The notes: generated by a model not told the origin, from the sequence alone. DNA of 64,000 nt from Eledone cirrhosa (GCA_964016885.1 OZ024746.1:100672089-100736088); one strand, 5' to 3'; numbered from the stretch's first letter, positions 15,761 through 28,976 are shown. Translations and numbers: made by a program.

Positions 15761-17485
15761 ACTCTGTGGTGTAGAGTCAGTAACTCTCAGCTGAGATATA
15801 CCACCTAGACTGAGGTATAGAGTCAGTCACTCACAGCTGAGATATACTACCTAGACTCGGGTATAGAGTCTGTCACTCACAGCTGAGATATACTACCTAG
15901 ACAGGGGTATAGAGTCTGTCACTCACAGCTGAGATATACTACCTAGACTGGGGTGTAGAGTCTACCACTCACAGCTGAGATATACCACCTAGACTGAGGT
16001 ATAGAGTCTGTCACTCACAGCTGAGATATACTACCTAGACTGGGGTGTAGAGTCTACCACTCACAGCTGAGATATACCACCTAGACTGGGGTATAGAGTC
16101 TGTCACTCACAGCTGAGATATACTACCTAGACTGGGGTATAGAGTTTGTCACTCACAGCTGAAATATACTACCTAGACTGGGGTATAGAGTCTGTCACTC
16201 ACAGCTGAGATATACCACCTAGACTGAGGTAAAGAGTCTGTCACTCACAGTTGAGATATACTACCTAGACTGGGGTATAGAGTCTGTCACTGACAGCTGA
16301 GATATACTACCTAGACTGGGGTGTAGAGTCTGTCACTCACAGCTGAGATATAGCACCTAGACTGGGGTATAGAGTCTGTCACTCACAGCTGAGATATACC
16401 ACCTAGACTGGGGTATAGAGTCAGTCACTCACAGTTGAGATATACCACCTAGACTGGGGTATAGAGTCTGTCACTCACAGCTGAGATATACCACCTAGAC
16501 TGGGGTATAGAGTCTGTCACTCACAGCTGAGATATACCACCTAGACTGGGGTGTAGAGTCAGTCACTCACAGTTGAGATATAACACCTAGACTGGGGTGT
16601 AGAGTCTGTCACTCACAGCTGAGATATACCACCTAGACTGGGGTATAGAGTCTGTCACTCACAGCTGAGATATACCACCTAGACTGGGGTGTAGAGTCAG
16701 TCACTCACAGTTGAGATATAACACCTAGACTGGGGTGTAGAGTCTGTCACTCACAGCTGAGATATACTACCTAGACTGGGGTATAGAGTCAGTCACTCAA
16801 AGCTGAGATATACTACCTAGACTGGGGTGTAGAGTCAGTAACTCTCAGCTGAGATATACCACCTAGACTGAGGTATAGAGTCAGTCACTCACAGCTGAGA
16901 TATACTACCTAGACTCGGGTATAGAGTCTGTCACTCACAGCTGAGATATACTACCTAGACAGGGGTATAGAGTCTGTCACTCACAGCTGAGATATACTAC
17001 CTAGACTGGGGTGTAGAGTCTACCACTCACAGCTGAGATATAACACCTAGACTGAGGTATAGAGTCTGTCACTCACAGCTGAGATATACTACCTAGACTG
17101 GGGTGTAGAGTCTACCACTCACAGCTGAGATATACCACCTAGACTGGAGTATAGAGTCTACCACTCACAGCTGAGATATACTACCTAGACTGGGGTATAG
17201 AGTCTGTCACTCACAGCTGAAATATACTACCTAGACTGGGGTATAGAGTCTGTCACTCACAGCTGAGATATACCACCTAGACTGAGGTATAGAGTCTGTC
17301 ACTCACAGTTGAGATATACTACCTAGACTGGGGTATAGAGTCTGTCACTCACAGCTGAGATATATTACCTAGACTGGGGTGTAGAGTCTGTCTCTCACAG
17401 TTGAGATATTCCACATAGTCTGTGGTGTAGAGTCAGTCACTCACAGCTGAGATATACCACCTAGACTGAGGTGTAGAGTCTACCA

Positions 17486-20400
17486 CTCCCTACCACAGCT
17501 GAGATATGCCACCTAGACTGGGGTGTAGAGTCTGCCACTCCCTACCACAGCTGAGATATGCCACCTAGACTGGGATGTAGAGGCTGTCACTCCCTAACAC
17601 AGCTGAGATATACCACCTAGACTGGGGTGTAGAGTCTGCCACTCCCTACCACAGCTGAGATATGCCACCTAGACTGGGATGTAGAGGCTGTCACTCCCTA
17701 ACACAGCTGAGATACACCACCTAGACTGGGGTGTTGAGTCTACCATTCCCTACCACAGCTTAGATATACCACCTAGACTGGGGTGTAGACTCTGTTACTC
17801 CCTAACACAGCTGAGATATACCATGTAGACTGGGGTGTAGAGTCTACCACTCCCTAACACAGCTGAGATATACCACGTAGACTGGGGTTTAGAGTCTGTC
17901 ACTCCCTACCACAGCTGAGATACACCACCTAGACTGGGGTGTTGAGTCTGTCACTGCCTACCACAGCTGAGATATACCACGTAGAATGGGGTGTAGAGTC
18001 TGTCACTCCCTACCACAGCTGAGATACACCACCTAGACTGGGGTGTAGAGTCTACCACTCCCTACCACAGCTGAGATATACCACCTAGACTGGGGTGTAG
18101 AGTCTGCCACTCCCTACCACAGCTGAGATATACCACCTAGACTGCGGTGTAGAGTCTACCACTCCCTACCATAGCAGAGATATACTACCTAGACTGGAGT
18201 GTTGAGTCTACCACAGCTGAGATATACCACCTAGACTGGGGTGTAGAGTCTACCACTCCCTACCACAGACGAGATATACCACCTAGACTGGGGTGTAGAG
18301 TCTGTCACTCCCTACCACAGCTGAGATATTGCACCTAGACAGGGGTGTAGAGTCTACCACTCCCTACGACAGCTGAGATATACCACCTAGACTGGGGTGT
18401 AGAGTCTGTCACTCCCTACCACAGCTAAGATATGCCACCTAGACTGGGGTGTAGAGTCTACCACTCCCTAACACAGCTAAGATATACCACGTAGACTGGG
18501 GCGTAGAGTCTGTCACTCCCTACCACAGCTGAGATACACCACCTAGACTGGGGTGTAGAGTCTGTCACTCCCTACCACAGCTGAGATACACCACCTAGAC
18601 TGGGGTGTAGAGTCTACCACTCCCTAACACAGCTGAGATATACCACCTAGACTGGGGTGTAGAGTCTGTCACTCCCTAACACAGCTGAGATATACCACCT
18701 AGACTGCGGTGTAGAGTCTACCACTCCCTAACACAGCTGAGATATACCACCTAGACTGGGGTGTAGAGTCTGTTACTCCCTACCACAACTGAGATATACC
18801 ACCTAGACTGGGGTGTAGAGTCTACCACTCCCTACCACAACTGAGATATACCACCTAGACTGGGGTGTAGAGTCTGTCACTCCCTACCATAACTGAGATA
18901 TACCACCTAGACTGGGGTGTAGAGGCCGTGACTCCCTACCACAGCTGAGATATACCGCATAGACTGAGGTGTAGAGTCTGTCACTCTCTACCACAGCTAA
19001 GATATACCACCTAGACTGGGGTGTAGAGTCTGTCACTCCCTAACACAGCTGAGATATACCACCTAGACTGGGGTGTAGAGTTTACCACTCCCTACCACAG
19101 CTGAGATATACCACCTAGACTGGGGTGTAGAGTCTGTCACTCCCTACCACAGCTGAGATATACCACGTAGACTGGGGTGTTGAGTCTACCACTCCCTACC
19201 ACAGCTGAGATATACCACGTAGACTGGGGTGTAGAGTCTGTCACTCCCTACCACAGCTAAGATATGCCACCTAGACTGGGGTGTAGAGTCTACCATTCCC
19301 TACCACAGCTGAGATATACCACCTAGACTGGGGTGTAGAGTCTACCACTCCCTACCACAGATGAGATATACCACCTAGACTGGGGTGTAGAGTCTGTCAC
19401 TCCCTACCACAGCTGAGATATAGCACCTTGACTGGGGTGTAGAGTCTGTTACTCCCTACCACAGCTGAGATATACCACCTAGACTGGAGTGTAGAGTCTA
19501 CCACAGCTGAGATATACCACCTAGACTGGGGTGTAGAGTCTACCATTCCCTACCACAGCTTAGATATACCACCTAGACTGCGGTGTAGAGTCTACCACTC
19601 CCTACCACAGCAGAGATATACTACCTAGACTGGGGTGTAGACTCTGTTACTTCCTAACACAGCTGAGATATACCATGTAGACTGGGGTGTAGAGTCTACC
19701 ACTCCCTAACACAGCTGAGATATACCACGTAGACTGGGGTGTAGAGTCTGTCACTGCCTACCACAAGTGAGATATACCACCTAGACTGGGGTGTAGAGTC
19801 TGTCACTGCCTACCACAACTGAGATATACCACCTAGACTGGGGTGTAGAGTCTGTCACTCCATACCACAGCTGAGATATACCACCTAGACTGGGGTGTAG
19901 AGTCTACCACTCCCTACCACAGCTGAGATATACCACCTAGACTGGGGTGTAGAGTCTGTCACTCCCTAACACTGCTGAGATATACCACCTAGACTGGGGT
20001 GTAGAGTCTACCACTCCCTAACACAGCTGAGATATACAACCTAGACTGGGGTGTAGAGTCTGCCACTCCCTAACACTGCTGAGATATACCACCTAGACTG
20101 GAGTGTAGAGTCTACCACAGCTGAGATATACCACCTAGACTGGGGTGTAGAGTCTACCATTCCCTACCACAGCTGAGATATACCACCTAGACTGCGGTGT
20201 AGAGTCTACCACTCCCTACCACAGCAGAGATATACTACCTAGACTGGAGTGTTGAGTCTACCACTCCCTACCACAGCTGAGATATACCACCTAGACTGGG
20301 GTGTAGAGTCTACCACTCCCTACCACAGATGATATATACCACCTAGACTGGGGTGTAGAGTCTGTCACTCCCTACCACAGCTGAGATATAGCACCTAGAC

Positions 20401-23400
20401 TGGGGTGTAGAGTCTGTCACTCCCTCCCACAGCTGAGATATACCACCTAGACTGGGGTGTAGAGTCTACCACTCGCTACCACAGCTGAGATATACCACCT
20501 AGACTGGGGTGTAGAGTCTGTCACTCCGTACCACAGCTAAGATATGCCACCTAGACTGGGGTATAGAGTCTACCACTCCCTAACACAGCTGAGATATACC
20601 ACGTAGACTGGGGCGTAGAGTCTGTCACTCCCTACCACAGCTGAGATACACCACCTAGACTGGGGTGTAGAGTCTGTCACTCCCTACCACAGCTGAGATA
20701 CACCACCTAGACTGGGGTGTAGAGTCTGTCACTCCCTACCATAGCTCAGATATACCACCTAGACTGGGGTGTAGAGTCTGTCACTCCCTACCACAGCTGA
20801 GATATACCACCTAGACTGGGGTGTAGAATCTGCCACTCCCTACCACAGCTGAGATATGCCACCTAGACTGGGGTGTAGAGTCTGCCACTCCCTACCACAG
20901 CTGAGATATGCCACCTAGACTGGGGTGTAGAGTCTACCACTCCCTACCACAACTGAGATATACAACCTAGACTGGGGTGTAGAGTCTGTCACTCCCTACC
21001 ACAGCTGAGATATACCACCTAGACTGGGGTGTAGAATCTGCCACTCCTTACAACAGCTGAGATATGCCACCTAGACTGGGGTGTAGAGGCTGTCACTCCC
21101 TACCACAGCTGAGATACACCACCTAGACTGGGGTGTAGAGTCTACCACTCCCTACCACAGCAGAGATATACTACCTAGACTGGGGTGTTGAGTCTACCAC
21201 TCCCTACCACAGCTGAGATATACCACCTAGACTGGGGTGTAGAGTCTACCACTCCCTACCACAACTGAGATATACAACCTAGACTGGGGTGTAGAGTCTG
21301 TCACTCTCTACCACAGCTAAGATATACCACCTAGACTGGGGTGTAGAGTCTGTCACCCCCTACCACAGCTGAGATATACCACCTAGACTGGGGTGTTGAG
21401 TCTACCACTCCCTACCACAGCTTAGATATACCACCTAGACTGGGGTGTAGAGTCTACCACTCCCTACCACAGATGATATATACCACCTAGACTGGGGTGT
21501 AGAGTCTGTCACTCCCTACCACAGCTGAGATATAGCACCTAGACTGGGGTGTAGAGTCTGTCACTCCCTACCACAGCTGAGATATACCACCTAGACTGGG
21601 GTGTAGAGTCTGTCACTCCGTACCACAGCTAAGATATGCCACCTAGACTGGGGTATAGAGTCTACCACTCCCTAACACAGCTGCGATATACCACGTAGAC
21701 TGGGGCGTAGAGTCTGTCACTCCCTACCACAGCTGAGATACACCACCTAGACTGGGGTGTAGAGTCTGTCACTCCCTACCACAGCTGAGATACACCACCT
21801 AGACTGGGGTGTAGAGTCTGTCACTCCCTACCATAGCTCAGATATACCACCTAGACTGGGGTGTAGAGTCTGTCACTCCCTACCACAGCTGAGATATACC
21901 ACCTAGACTGGGGTGTAGAATCTGCCACTCCCTACCACAGCTGAGATATGCCACCTAGACTGGGGTGTAGAGTCTGCCACTCCCTACCACAGCTGAGATA
22001 TGCCACCTAGACTGGGGTGTAGAGTCTACCACTCCCTACCACAACTGAGATATACAACCTAGACTGGGGTGTAGAGTCTGTCACTCCCTACCACAGCTGA
22101 GATATAGCACCTAGACTGGGGTGTAGAATCTGCCACTCCCTACAACAGCTGAGATATGCCACCTAGACTGGGGTGTAGAGGCTGTCACTCCCTACCACAA
22201 CTGAGATATACCACCTAGACTGGGGTGTAGAGTCTGTCACTCTCTACCACAGCTAAGATATACCACCTAGACTGGGGTGTAGAGTCTGTCACCCCCTACC
22301 ACAGCTTAGATATACCACCTAGACTGGGGTGTAGAGTCTACCACTCCCTACCACAACTGAGATATACAACCTAGACTGGGGTGTAGAGTCTGTCACTCTC
22401 TACCACAGCTAAGATATACCACCTAGACTGGGGTGTAGAGTCTGTCACCCCCTACCACAGCTGAGATATACCACCTAGACTGGGGTGTTGAGTCTACCAC
22501 TCCCTACCACAGCTTAGATATACCACCTAGACTGGGGTGTAGAGTCTACCACTCCCTACCACAGCAGAGATATACTACCTAGACTGGGGTGTTGAGTCTA
22601 CCACTCCCTACCACAGCTGAGATATACCACGTAGACTGGGGTGTAGAGTCTACCACTCCCTACCACAGCTGAGATATACCACCTAGACTGGGGTGTAGAC
22701 TCTGTTACTCCCTAACACAGCTGAGATATACCATGTAGACTGGGGTGTAGAGTCTACCACTCCCTACCACAGCTGAGATATACCACCTAGACTGGGGTGT
22801 AGACTCTGTTACTCCCTAACACAGCTGAGATATACCATGTAGACTGGGGTGTAGAGTCTACCACTCCCTACCACAGCTGAGATATACCACCTAGATTGGG
22901 GTGTTGAGTCTGTCACCCCCTACCACAGCTGAGATACACCACCTAGACTGGGGTGTAGAGTATGCCACTCCCTACCACAGCTGAGATATACCACGTAGAC
23001 TGGGGTGTAGAGTCTGTCACTCCCTACCACAGCTAAGATATGCCACCTAGACTGGGGTGTAGAGTCTGTCACTCCCTAACACTGCTGAGATATACCACCT
23101 AGACTGGGGTGTAGAGTCTACCACTCCCTAACACAGCTGAGATACACCACCTAGACTGGGGTGTAGAGTCTGTCACTCCCTACCACAGCAGAGATATACA
23201 ACCTAGACTGGGGTGTTGTGTCTACCACGCCCTACCACAGCTGAGATATACCACCTAGACTGGGGTGTAGAGTCTGTCACTCCCTAACACTGCTGAGATA
23301 TACCACCTAGACTGGGGTGTAGAGTCTACCACTCCCTACCACAGCTGAGATACACCACCTAGACTGGGGTGTAGTGTCTACCACGCCCTACCACAGCTGA

Positions 23401-26166
23401 GATATACCACCTAGACTGGGGCGTAGAGTCTACCACTCCCTAACACAGCTCAGATATACCACGTAGACTGGGGTGTAGAGTCTGTCACTCCCTACCACAG
23501 CTGAGATACACCACCTAGACTGGGGCGTAGAGTCTACCACTCCCTAACACAGCTGAGATATACCATGTAGACTGGGGTGTAGAGTCTGTCACTCTCTACC
23601 ACAGCTAAGATATACCACGTAGACTGGGGTGTAGAGTCTGTCACTCCCTACTACAGCGGAGATATACCACCTAGACTGGGGTGTAGAGTCTGTCACTCCG
23701 TACCACAGCTAAGATATGCCACCTAGACTGGGGTATAGAGTCTACCACTCCCTAACACAGCTGCGATATACCACGTAGACTGGGGCGTAGAGTCTGTCAC
23801 TCCCTACCACAGCTGAGATACACCACCTAGACTGGGGTGTAGAGTCTGTCACTCCCTACCACAGCTGAGATACACCACCTAGACTGGGGTGTAGAGTCTG
23901 TCACTCCCTACCATAGCTCAGATATACCACCTAGACTGGGGTGTAGAGTCTGTCACTCCCTACCACAGCTGAGATATACCACCTAGACTGGGGTGTAGAA
24001 TCTGCCACTCCCTACCACAGCTGAGATATGCCACCTAGACTGGGGTGTAGAGTCTGCCACTCCCTACCACAGCTGAGATATGCCACCTAGACTGGGGTGT
24101 AGAGTCTACCACTCCCTACCACAACTGAGATATACAACCTAGACTGGGGTGTAGAGTCTGTCACTCCCTACCACAGCTGAGATATAGCACCTAGACTGGG
24201 GTGTAGAATCTGCCACTCCCTACAACAGCTGAGATATGCCACCTAGACTGGGGTGTAGAGGCTGTCACTCCCTACCACAACTGAGATATACCACCTAGAC
24301 TGGGGTGTAGAGTCTGTCACTCTCTACCACAGCTAAGATATACCACCTAGACTGGGGTGTAGAGTCTGTCACCCCCTACCACAGCTTAGATATACCACCT
24401 AGACTGGGGTGTAGAGTCTACCACTCCCTACCACAACTGAGATATACAACCTAGACTGGGGTGTAGAGTCTGTCACTCTCTACCACAGCTAAGATATACC
24501 ACCTAGACTGGGGTGTAGAGTCTGTCACCCCCTACCACAGCTGAGATATACCACCTAGACTGGGGTGTTGAGTCTACCACTCCCTACCACAGCTTAGATA
24601 TACCACCTAGACTGGGGTGTAGAGTCTACCACTCCCTACCACAGCAGAGATATACTACCTAGACTGGGGTGTTGAGTCTACCACTCCCTACCACAGCTGA
24701 GATATACCACGTAGACTGGGGTGTAGAGTCTACCACTCCCTACCACAGCTGAGATATACCACCTAGACTGGGGTGTAGTCTCTGTTACTCCCTAACACAG
24801 CTGAGATATACCATGTAGACTGGGGTGTAGAGTCTACCACTCCCTACCACAGCTGAGATATACCACCTAGACTGGGGTGTAGACTCTGTTACTCCCCAAC
24901 ACAGCTGAGATATACCATGTAGACTGGGGTGTAGAGTCTACCACTCCCTACCACAGCTGAGATATACCACCTAGATTGGGGTGTTGAGTCTGTCACCCCC
25001 TACCACAGCTGAGATACACCACCTAGACTGGGGTGTAGAGTATGCCACTCCCTACCACAGCTGAGATATACCACGTAGACTGGGGTGTAGAGTCTGTCAC
25101 TCCCTACCACAGCTAAGATATGCCACCTAGACTGGGGTGTAGAGTCTGTCACTCCCTAACACTGCTGAGATATACCACCTAGACTGGGGTGTAGAGTCTA
25201 CCACTCCCTAACACAGCTGAGATACACCACCTAGACTGGGGTGTAGAGTCTGTCACTCCCTACCACAGCAGAGATATACAACCTAGACTGGGGTGTTGTG
25301 TCTACCACGCCCTACCACAGCTGAGATATACCACCTAGACTGGGGTGTAGAGTCTGTCACTCCCTAACACTGCTGAGATATACCACCTAGACTGGGGTGT
25401 AGAGTCTACCACTCCCTACCACAGCTGAGATACACCACCTAGACTGGGGTGTAGTGTCTACCACGCCCTACCACAGCTGAGATATACCACCTAGACTGGG
25501 GCGTAGAGTCTACCACTCCCTAACACAGCTCAGATATACCACGTAGACTGGGGTGTAGAGTCTGTCACTCCCTACCACAGCTGAGATACACCACCTAGAC
25601 TGGGGCGTAGAGTCTACCACTCCCTAACACAGCTGAGATATACCATGTAGACTGGGGTGTAGAGTCTGTCACTCTCTACCACAGCTAAGATATACCACGT
25701 AGACTGGGGTGTAGAGTCTGTCACTCCCTACTACAGCGGAGATATACCACCTAGACTGGGGTGTAGAGTCTGTCACTCCCTACCACAACTGAGATATACC
25801 ACCTAGACTGGGGTGTAGAGTCTGTCACTCCCTACCACAACTGAGATATACCACCTAGACTGGGGTGTAGAGTCTACCACTCCCTACCACAGCTGAGATA
25901 TGCCACCTAGACTGGGGTGTAGAGTCTGTCACTCCCTACCACAACTGAGATATACCACCTAGACTGGGGTGTAGAGTCTACCACTCCCTATCACAGCTGA
26001 GATATGCCACCTAGACTGGGGTGTAGAGTCTGTCACTCCCTACCACAGCTGAGATATACCACCTAGACTGGGGTGTAGAGTCTACCACTCCCTACCACAG
26101 CTGAGATATGCCACCTAGACTGGGGTGTAGAGTTTGTCACTCCCTACCACAGCTGAGATATACCAC
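17486..26166. repeat. Satellite array zone B, 52-bp monomer
   Basis: About 167 copies of a 52-bp unit. It is the zone A monomer with six extra bases between CACTC and ACAGCTG, giving CACTCCCTACCACAGCTG. Zone B is more mixed than zone A (gtctaccactcc or gtctgtcactcc, accacag or aacacag, cacgtag or cacctag). The junction with zone A lies around 17480-17490, where the last CACTCACAG form gives way to CACTCCCTACC with no other sequence between. The array ends sharply at about 26166, after a final partial monomer, in AT-rich single-copy-looking DNA. A few short units near 18205 and 19500 lack the CACTCCCTAC segment. Confidence 0.97.
21601..25760. repeat. 2,080-bp near-identical tandem duplication in zone B
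   Basis: The block 21601-23680 is repeated directly as 23681-25760, an offset of 2080 bp or 40 monomers of 52 bp. The copies agree at almost every variant base that I compared. Differences seen are gtagactctg versus gtagtctctg near 24777 and ctccctaac versus ctccccaac near 24895. An older partial copy of the block start lies at 20521, 1092 bp or 21 monomers before 21613. The near identity points to a recent event, or to an assembly duplication. Confidence 0.9.
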
Positions 26167-26984
26167 CAAACATTATATAATTTTTTTTAGATTTGTTGAA
26201 TAGTTTATGATTTACATGAAGTTTCCTTTTTAGAATGTTTTGTTTTTATTTTCCTCAACATCTTCTTGACTGATGTTACATGTGTCAACTTATCTCCACC
26301 ATTATATTCCTCATTGTCAATGTCATTTCCATTTGTGTGTATTAGCTAGAATTTCTTATTTGTTGCTGCATTCAACAGTTTAATATATTCAGTCATTAAA
26401 TTTATGTATTTTGTTCAAAATTGACTGATTTAAGCGTGAGAACTTATTTAGAATGAGAGAAATTCATTAAGTTCCCATATATTAATTCAGGATATTTTTA
26501 ACAAACTACATTCATTTTACGATTTGACAAAGTGTCTCCTACAGAGTTTCTTGAAATACATCTGATAATCTGACAACGTGGCTTTTATATAGTACTTGAA
26601 CTATTCAATAAAAACATTTTGATTAACTTTAACATCTTGCATCACCTGAAACTGCAATAGAAAGACATTCTTGAAAAGTACAAAACAACACTGTAACCCT
26701 ATCACATTAAAAATTATTGTCTTTACTGCACCGTTTCACAAAAATCTGTCCACAGGTAATAATACTATAAACATTTGAATTACCAAACCCATTTTCAGTT
26801 ATTTTCTGCTAAATCATTACAGGATGTTTATAGTTAAGCACTCAATAATTTAGATGGGGACATATCGCTGTAAAAGTATTCTGTTGGTATATATGAATAT
26901 TTATCCACATTATAACTCCCCCACCCCATCCACACCCCACCTCCATCAACACCACCCCTCTCTCTATAAAGTTATGTTGGTTAC
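26167..26984. other. AT-rich spacer, no gene seen
   Basis: This is single-copy-looking AT-rich DNA between the satellite edge and the first LINE-derived fragment. I found no ORF with recognisable sense and no exon-like segment with EGF or signal-peptide character. A short C-rich patch lies around 26928-26955. Confidence 0.6.
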
Positions 26985-27190
26985 ACAACATGCAGTCCTA
27001 AATAAATGAGGTCGTGTAGGTGTCACGACAAAAAAACACACAGTCCACGCTATAATGTGGCCGTGTAGGTAACATGGTAGAAACCTCCCAGTCCACACTG
27101 TAAACGTGGTTGGTGTTAGGAAGGCATCCAGCCGTAGAAAACCTGCCAGACAGTCCTACATGAGCAAGACAATGATGATGATGATGATGA
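26985..27190 (+). mobile_element. 3' end fragment of RTE-like LINE, or a dependent element
   Basis: The segment contains two degenerate copies of the cagtccac-actgtaa unit, then a ggttggtgttaggaaggcatccag-like stretch, and ends in a run of gat triplets. The same order is seen at 60325-60745, where it continues the 3' region of an RTE-like LINE, and in reverse at 45425-45660. RTE-clade elements typically end in a short microsatellite, which fits. The rest of the element is absent, so it is 5'-truncated. Confidence 0.6.
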
Positions 27191-27245
27191 TTAAAACACC
27201 ATGAAAATAATTGTAATGTGAGGAAATGAATTAACTAACACTATT

Positions 27246-27956
27246 ATTTGTTTAACCCCAGCCATATCCAGCCAGAATTCTCTCACCTCTTTCTCTTCAA
27301 ACCCGCTGTAACCAGCTGTTCATACTGATGTTAAGGTATTGTTTTCAAAATAAATATCAAATCTCATAGATTCGATATTATGTGAGATAATTATGTAAGA
27401 TAAAGCTTTTACTGTGAAAATACAATAGTATATATAGAGTAATGTAAATGTTATGTGAGATATTATGTGAGGTAAAGCCTTTACTGTGAAAATACAATAG
27501 TATATATAGAGTAATGTAAATGTTATGTGAGATATTATGTGAGGTAAAGCCTTTACTGTGAAAATACAATAGTATATATGGAGTAATGTAAATGTTATGT
27601 GAGATATTATGTGAGGTAAAGCCTTTACTGTGAAAATACAATAGTATATATAGAGTAATGTAAATGTTATGTGAGGTATTATGTGAGGTAAAGACTTTAC
27701 TGTGACAATACAATAGTATATATAGAGTAATGTAAATGTTTTATGAGATATTATGTGAGGTAAAGCCTTTACTGTGACAATACAATAGTATATATAGAGT
27801 AATGTAAATGTTATGTGAGGTAAAGCCTTTACTGTGAAAATACAATAGCATATATAGAGTAATGTAAATGTTATGTGAGATATTATGTGAGGTAAAGCCT
27901 TTACTGTGAAAATACAATAGCATATATAGAGTAATGTAAATGCTAAAGGGTTAATA
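27246..27956. mobile_element. TTAA-flanked MITE with internally expanded tandem repeat
   Basis: This copy shares its order of sequence with the compact copy at 39626-39848: a ccatatccagccagaattctc block, a gttaaggtattgtt block, and then the 72-bp segment. Its right end, gtaaatgctaaaggg followed by TTAA, matches the inverted-repeat end of the compact copy. The left inverted repeat is partly deleted, with TTTAACCCC running straight into agccatatcc. The TTAA flanks suggest a piggyBac-type non-autonomous element. No transposase is present. Confidence 0.65.
27376..27942. repeat. 72-bp tandem array inside MITE
   Basis: About 7.5 copies of a 72-bp unit that includes gttatgtgagatattatg, aggtaaagcctttactgtg and acaatagtatatatagag. 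Copies differ by a few substitutions, and one unit near 27800 is shortened. Because 72 is a multiple of three, the minus strand stays open as a 24-residue repeat rich in His, Ile, Tyr and Leu. A single unit at 39760-39840 in the other MITE shows the ancestral state, so the open frame is almost certainly not a gene. Confidence 0.88.
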
Positions 27957-27959
27957 TAG

Positions 27960-28527
27960 ATACCTATTCATATATATCAACAGACAATTTTACAGTTGTT
28001 TAAAGTGAAGAGAACTTAATTAAATTGTTTTTATCTAATTATTAGTGAAATATTAGAGACCATCTAGACTCAGACCATGACAACCTGCTACTGTTGTTGT
28101 TTAGCAGTAGCTCAGCTCTGTGTTTCAACCACAACTCTCTTGTTTTTTGGGGGGAGATTGGCTATCTTGGACTACTTTATCCAATGTGTCCATGCCTTTT
28201 GAAGGTGTTAGGGTATAATTTGAAGGAGATATCAGCTTCTTTTTACTAGGTATTTACTACTGTTTGGGCTTCTTTTCTTCTTGATTCCTTCACCCTATGA
28301 AGCTTGGTTACACTGATTGACTAGATTCAGTGTTTCACATAGTGTGGCATATCAACACAGTTTGTTGTGTACCTCTGCTAGTAGACATAACAGACTTTAA
28401 ATAATGATGATGACAATGATGGTGATGACAACATCACTTTCCTGCTACAAGGGTGTAGTATACATAAGCAAAAGCTGCTGTTATGTTTTAAATCTATCAT
28501 AGGGTTAATAATTTAATAACTTCTGTG
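27960..28527. other. Intergenic or intronic DNA, no gene seen
   Basis: No exon, transposon end or tandem repeat was recognised here beyond short gat-rich runs near 28405-28430. Confidence 0.5.
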
Positions 28528-28570
28528 TTTACAGTAGAAAGACTTGCCATAATAGTCTTTCTACTGTAAA
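28528..28570. repeat. Perfect 17-bp inverted repeat
   Basis: The arms TTTACAGTAGAAAGACT (28528-28544) and its exact reverse complement (28554-28570) flank a 9-base spacer. It sits immediately upstream of the retroelement fragment at 28571. Confidence 0.85.
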
Positions 28571-28976
28571 GTGTTTTCTGCTTCTGTTAACTCTGCCATG
28601 CTTCACGGCAGTGAGACATGGGCTCCGAATGCCTCAGATCTGCAATGGCTCAGGCAAAATAATTGTGCCATGATTAGGTGGATCGGTGGCGCCAAATTGA
28701 AAGATGGGACCTCTTCGACCATGCTGCACCAGAAGCTGGGTGTGGATGAGATCACTGCTGTCCTTTGCACATAACAACTCCATCACTCACTTGGCAATCC
28801 CTGGCTCTAGAGATTGCAGCAGACCAAGGAAGACGTGGTTGGGGTGTGTGAAGAGTGATTTGTATAAATGGAACTTGGCTGATGTCGATACTATGGACAG
28901 AAATTTATGGAGAGCAACTGTAAGACATTGCCTGGTGTTGCCTACCTCAGAGTCTGGGACAACCACAGCACCCTAA
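28571..28976 (+). pseudogene. LINE reverse transcriptase C-terminal fragment
   Basis: Frame-broken translation gives the hallmark tail of many invertebrate LINE polymerases: an AMLHGSETW motif, then an LRQNN...MIRWIGG segment, then an RPRKTW motif followed by a region ending in LWRATV. About 135 residues survive in two frames that overlap around 28704-28774. Nothing of the RT palm or the endonuclease is present. Its wording differs from the RTE-like copies elsewhere in the window, so it may come from another LINE family. It lies upstream of the first EGF exon. Confidence 0.75.

Larger units (their letters stand above)
1..17485. repeat. Satellite array zone A, 46-bp monomer
   Basis: About 380 head-to-tail copies of a 46-bp unit run without a break from the first base of the window. 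The first monomer starts at 1 and the next at 47. The core is GAGATATACCACCTAGACTG followed by GGGTATAGAGTCTGTCACTC and ACAGCT. Common variants are C/T in acCacc or acTacc, GGTGTAG or GGTATAG, GTCTGTC or GTCAGTC, and CAGCTG or CAGTTG. Rarer marked variants (cacatactctgtggtg, cacatagtctgtggtg, gacaggggt, gtccctcacagatg) recur at multiples of 46 bp and reveal higher-order structure. Phase is nearly unbroken; one extra T makes a 47-mer near 10649. Stops are frequent and I see no coding sense. The array continues upstream of the window. Confidence 0.97.

Noticed and set aside
1..26166. CRISPR array or telomeric repeat
   Set aside because: There are no unique spacers between repeats, the units are contiguous, and the context is a eukaryotic intron-rich locus. 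The unit is not a telomere-type hexamer.
1..26166. Centromere assignment from E-box-like CAGCTG in most monomers and the GTAGAGTCTAC dyad
   Set aside because: These short palindromes occur in the monomer, but no CENP-B-type box is seen and position inside or beside a gene argues against a centromere. Sequence alone cannot decide.
27378..27713. 111-residue minus-strand ORF with repeated HNISHNIYITLY wording
   Set aside because: It is a translation of the 72-bp array in a MITE. The array-free sibling at 39626 has no such frame, and there is no start context or neighbour to support a gene.
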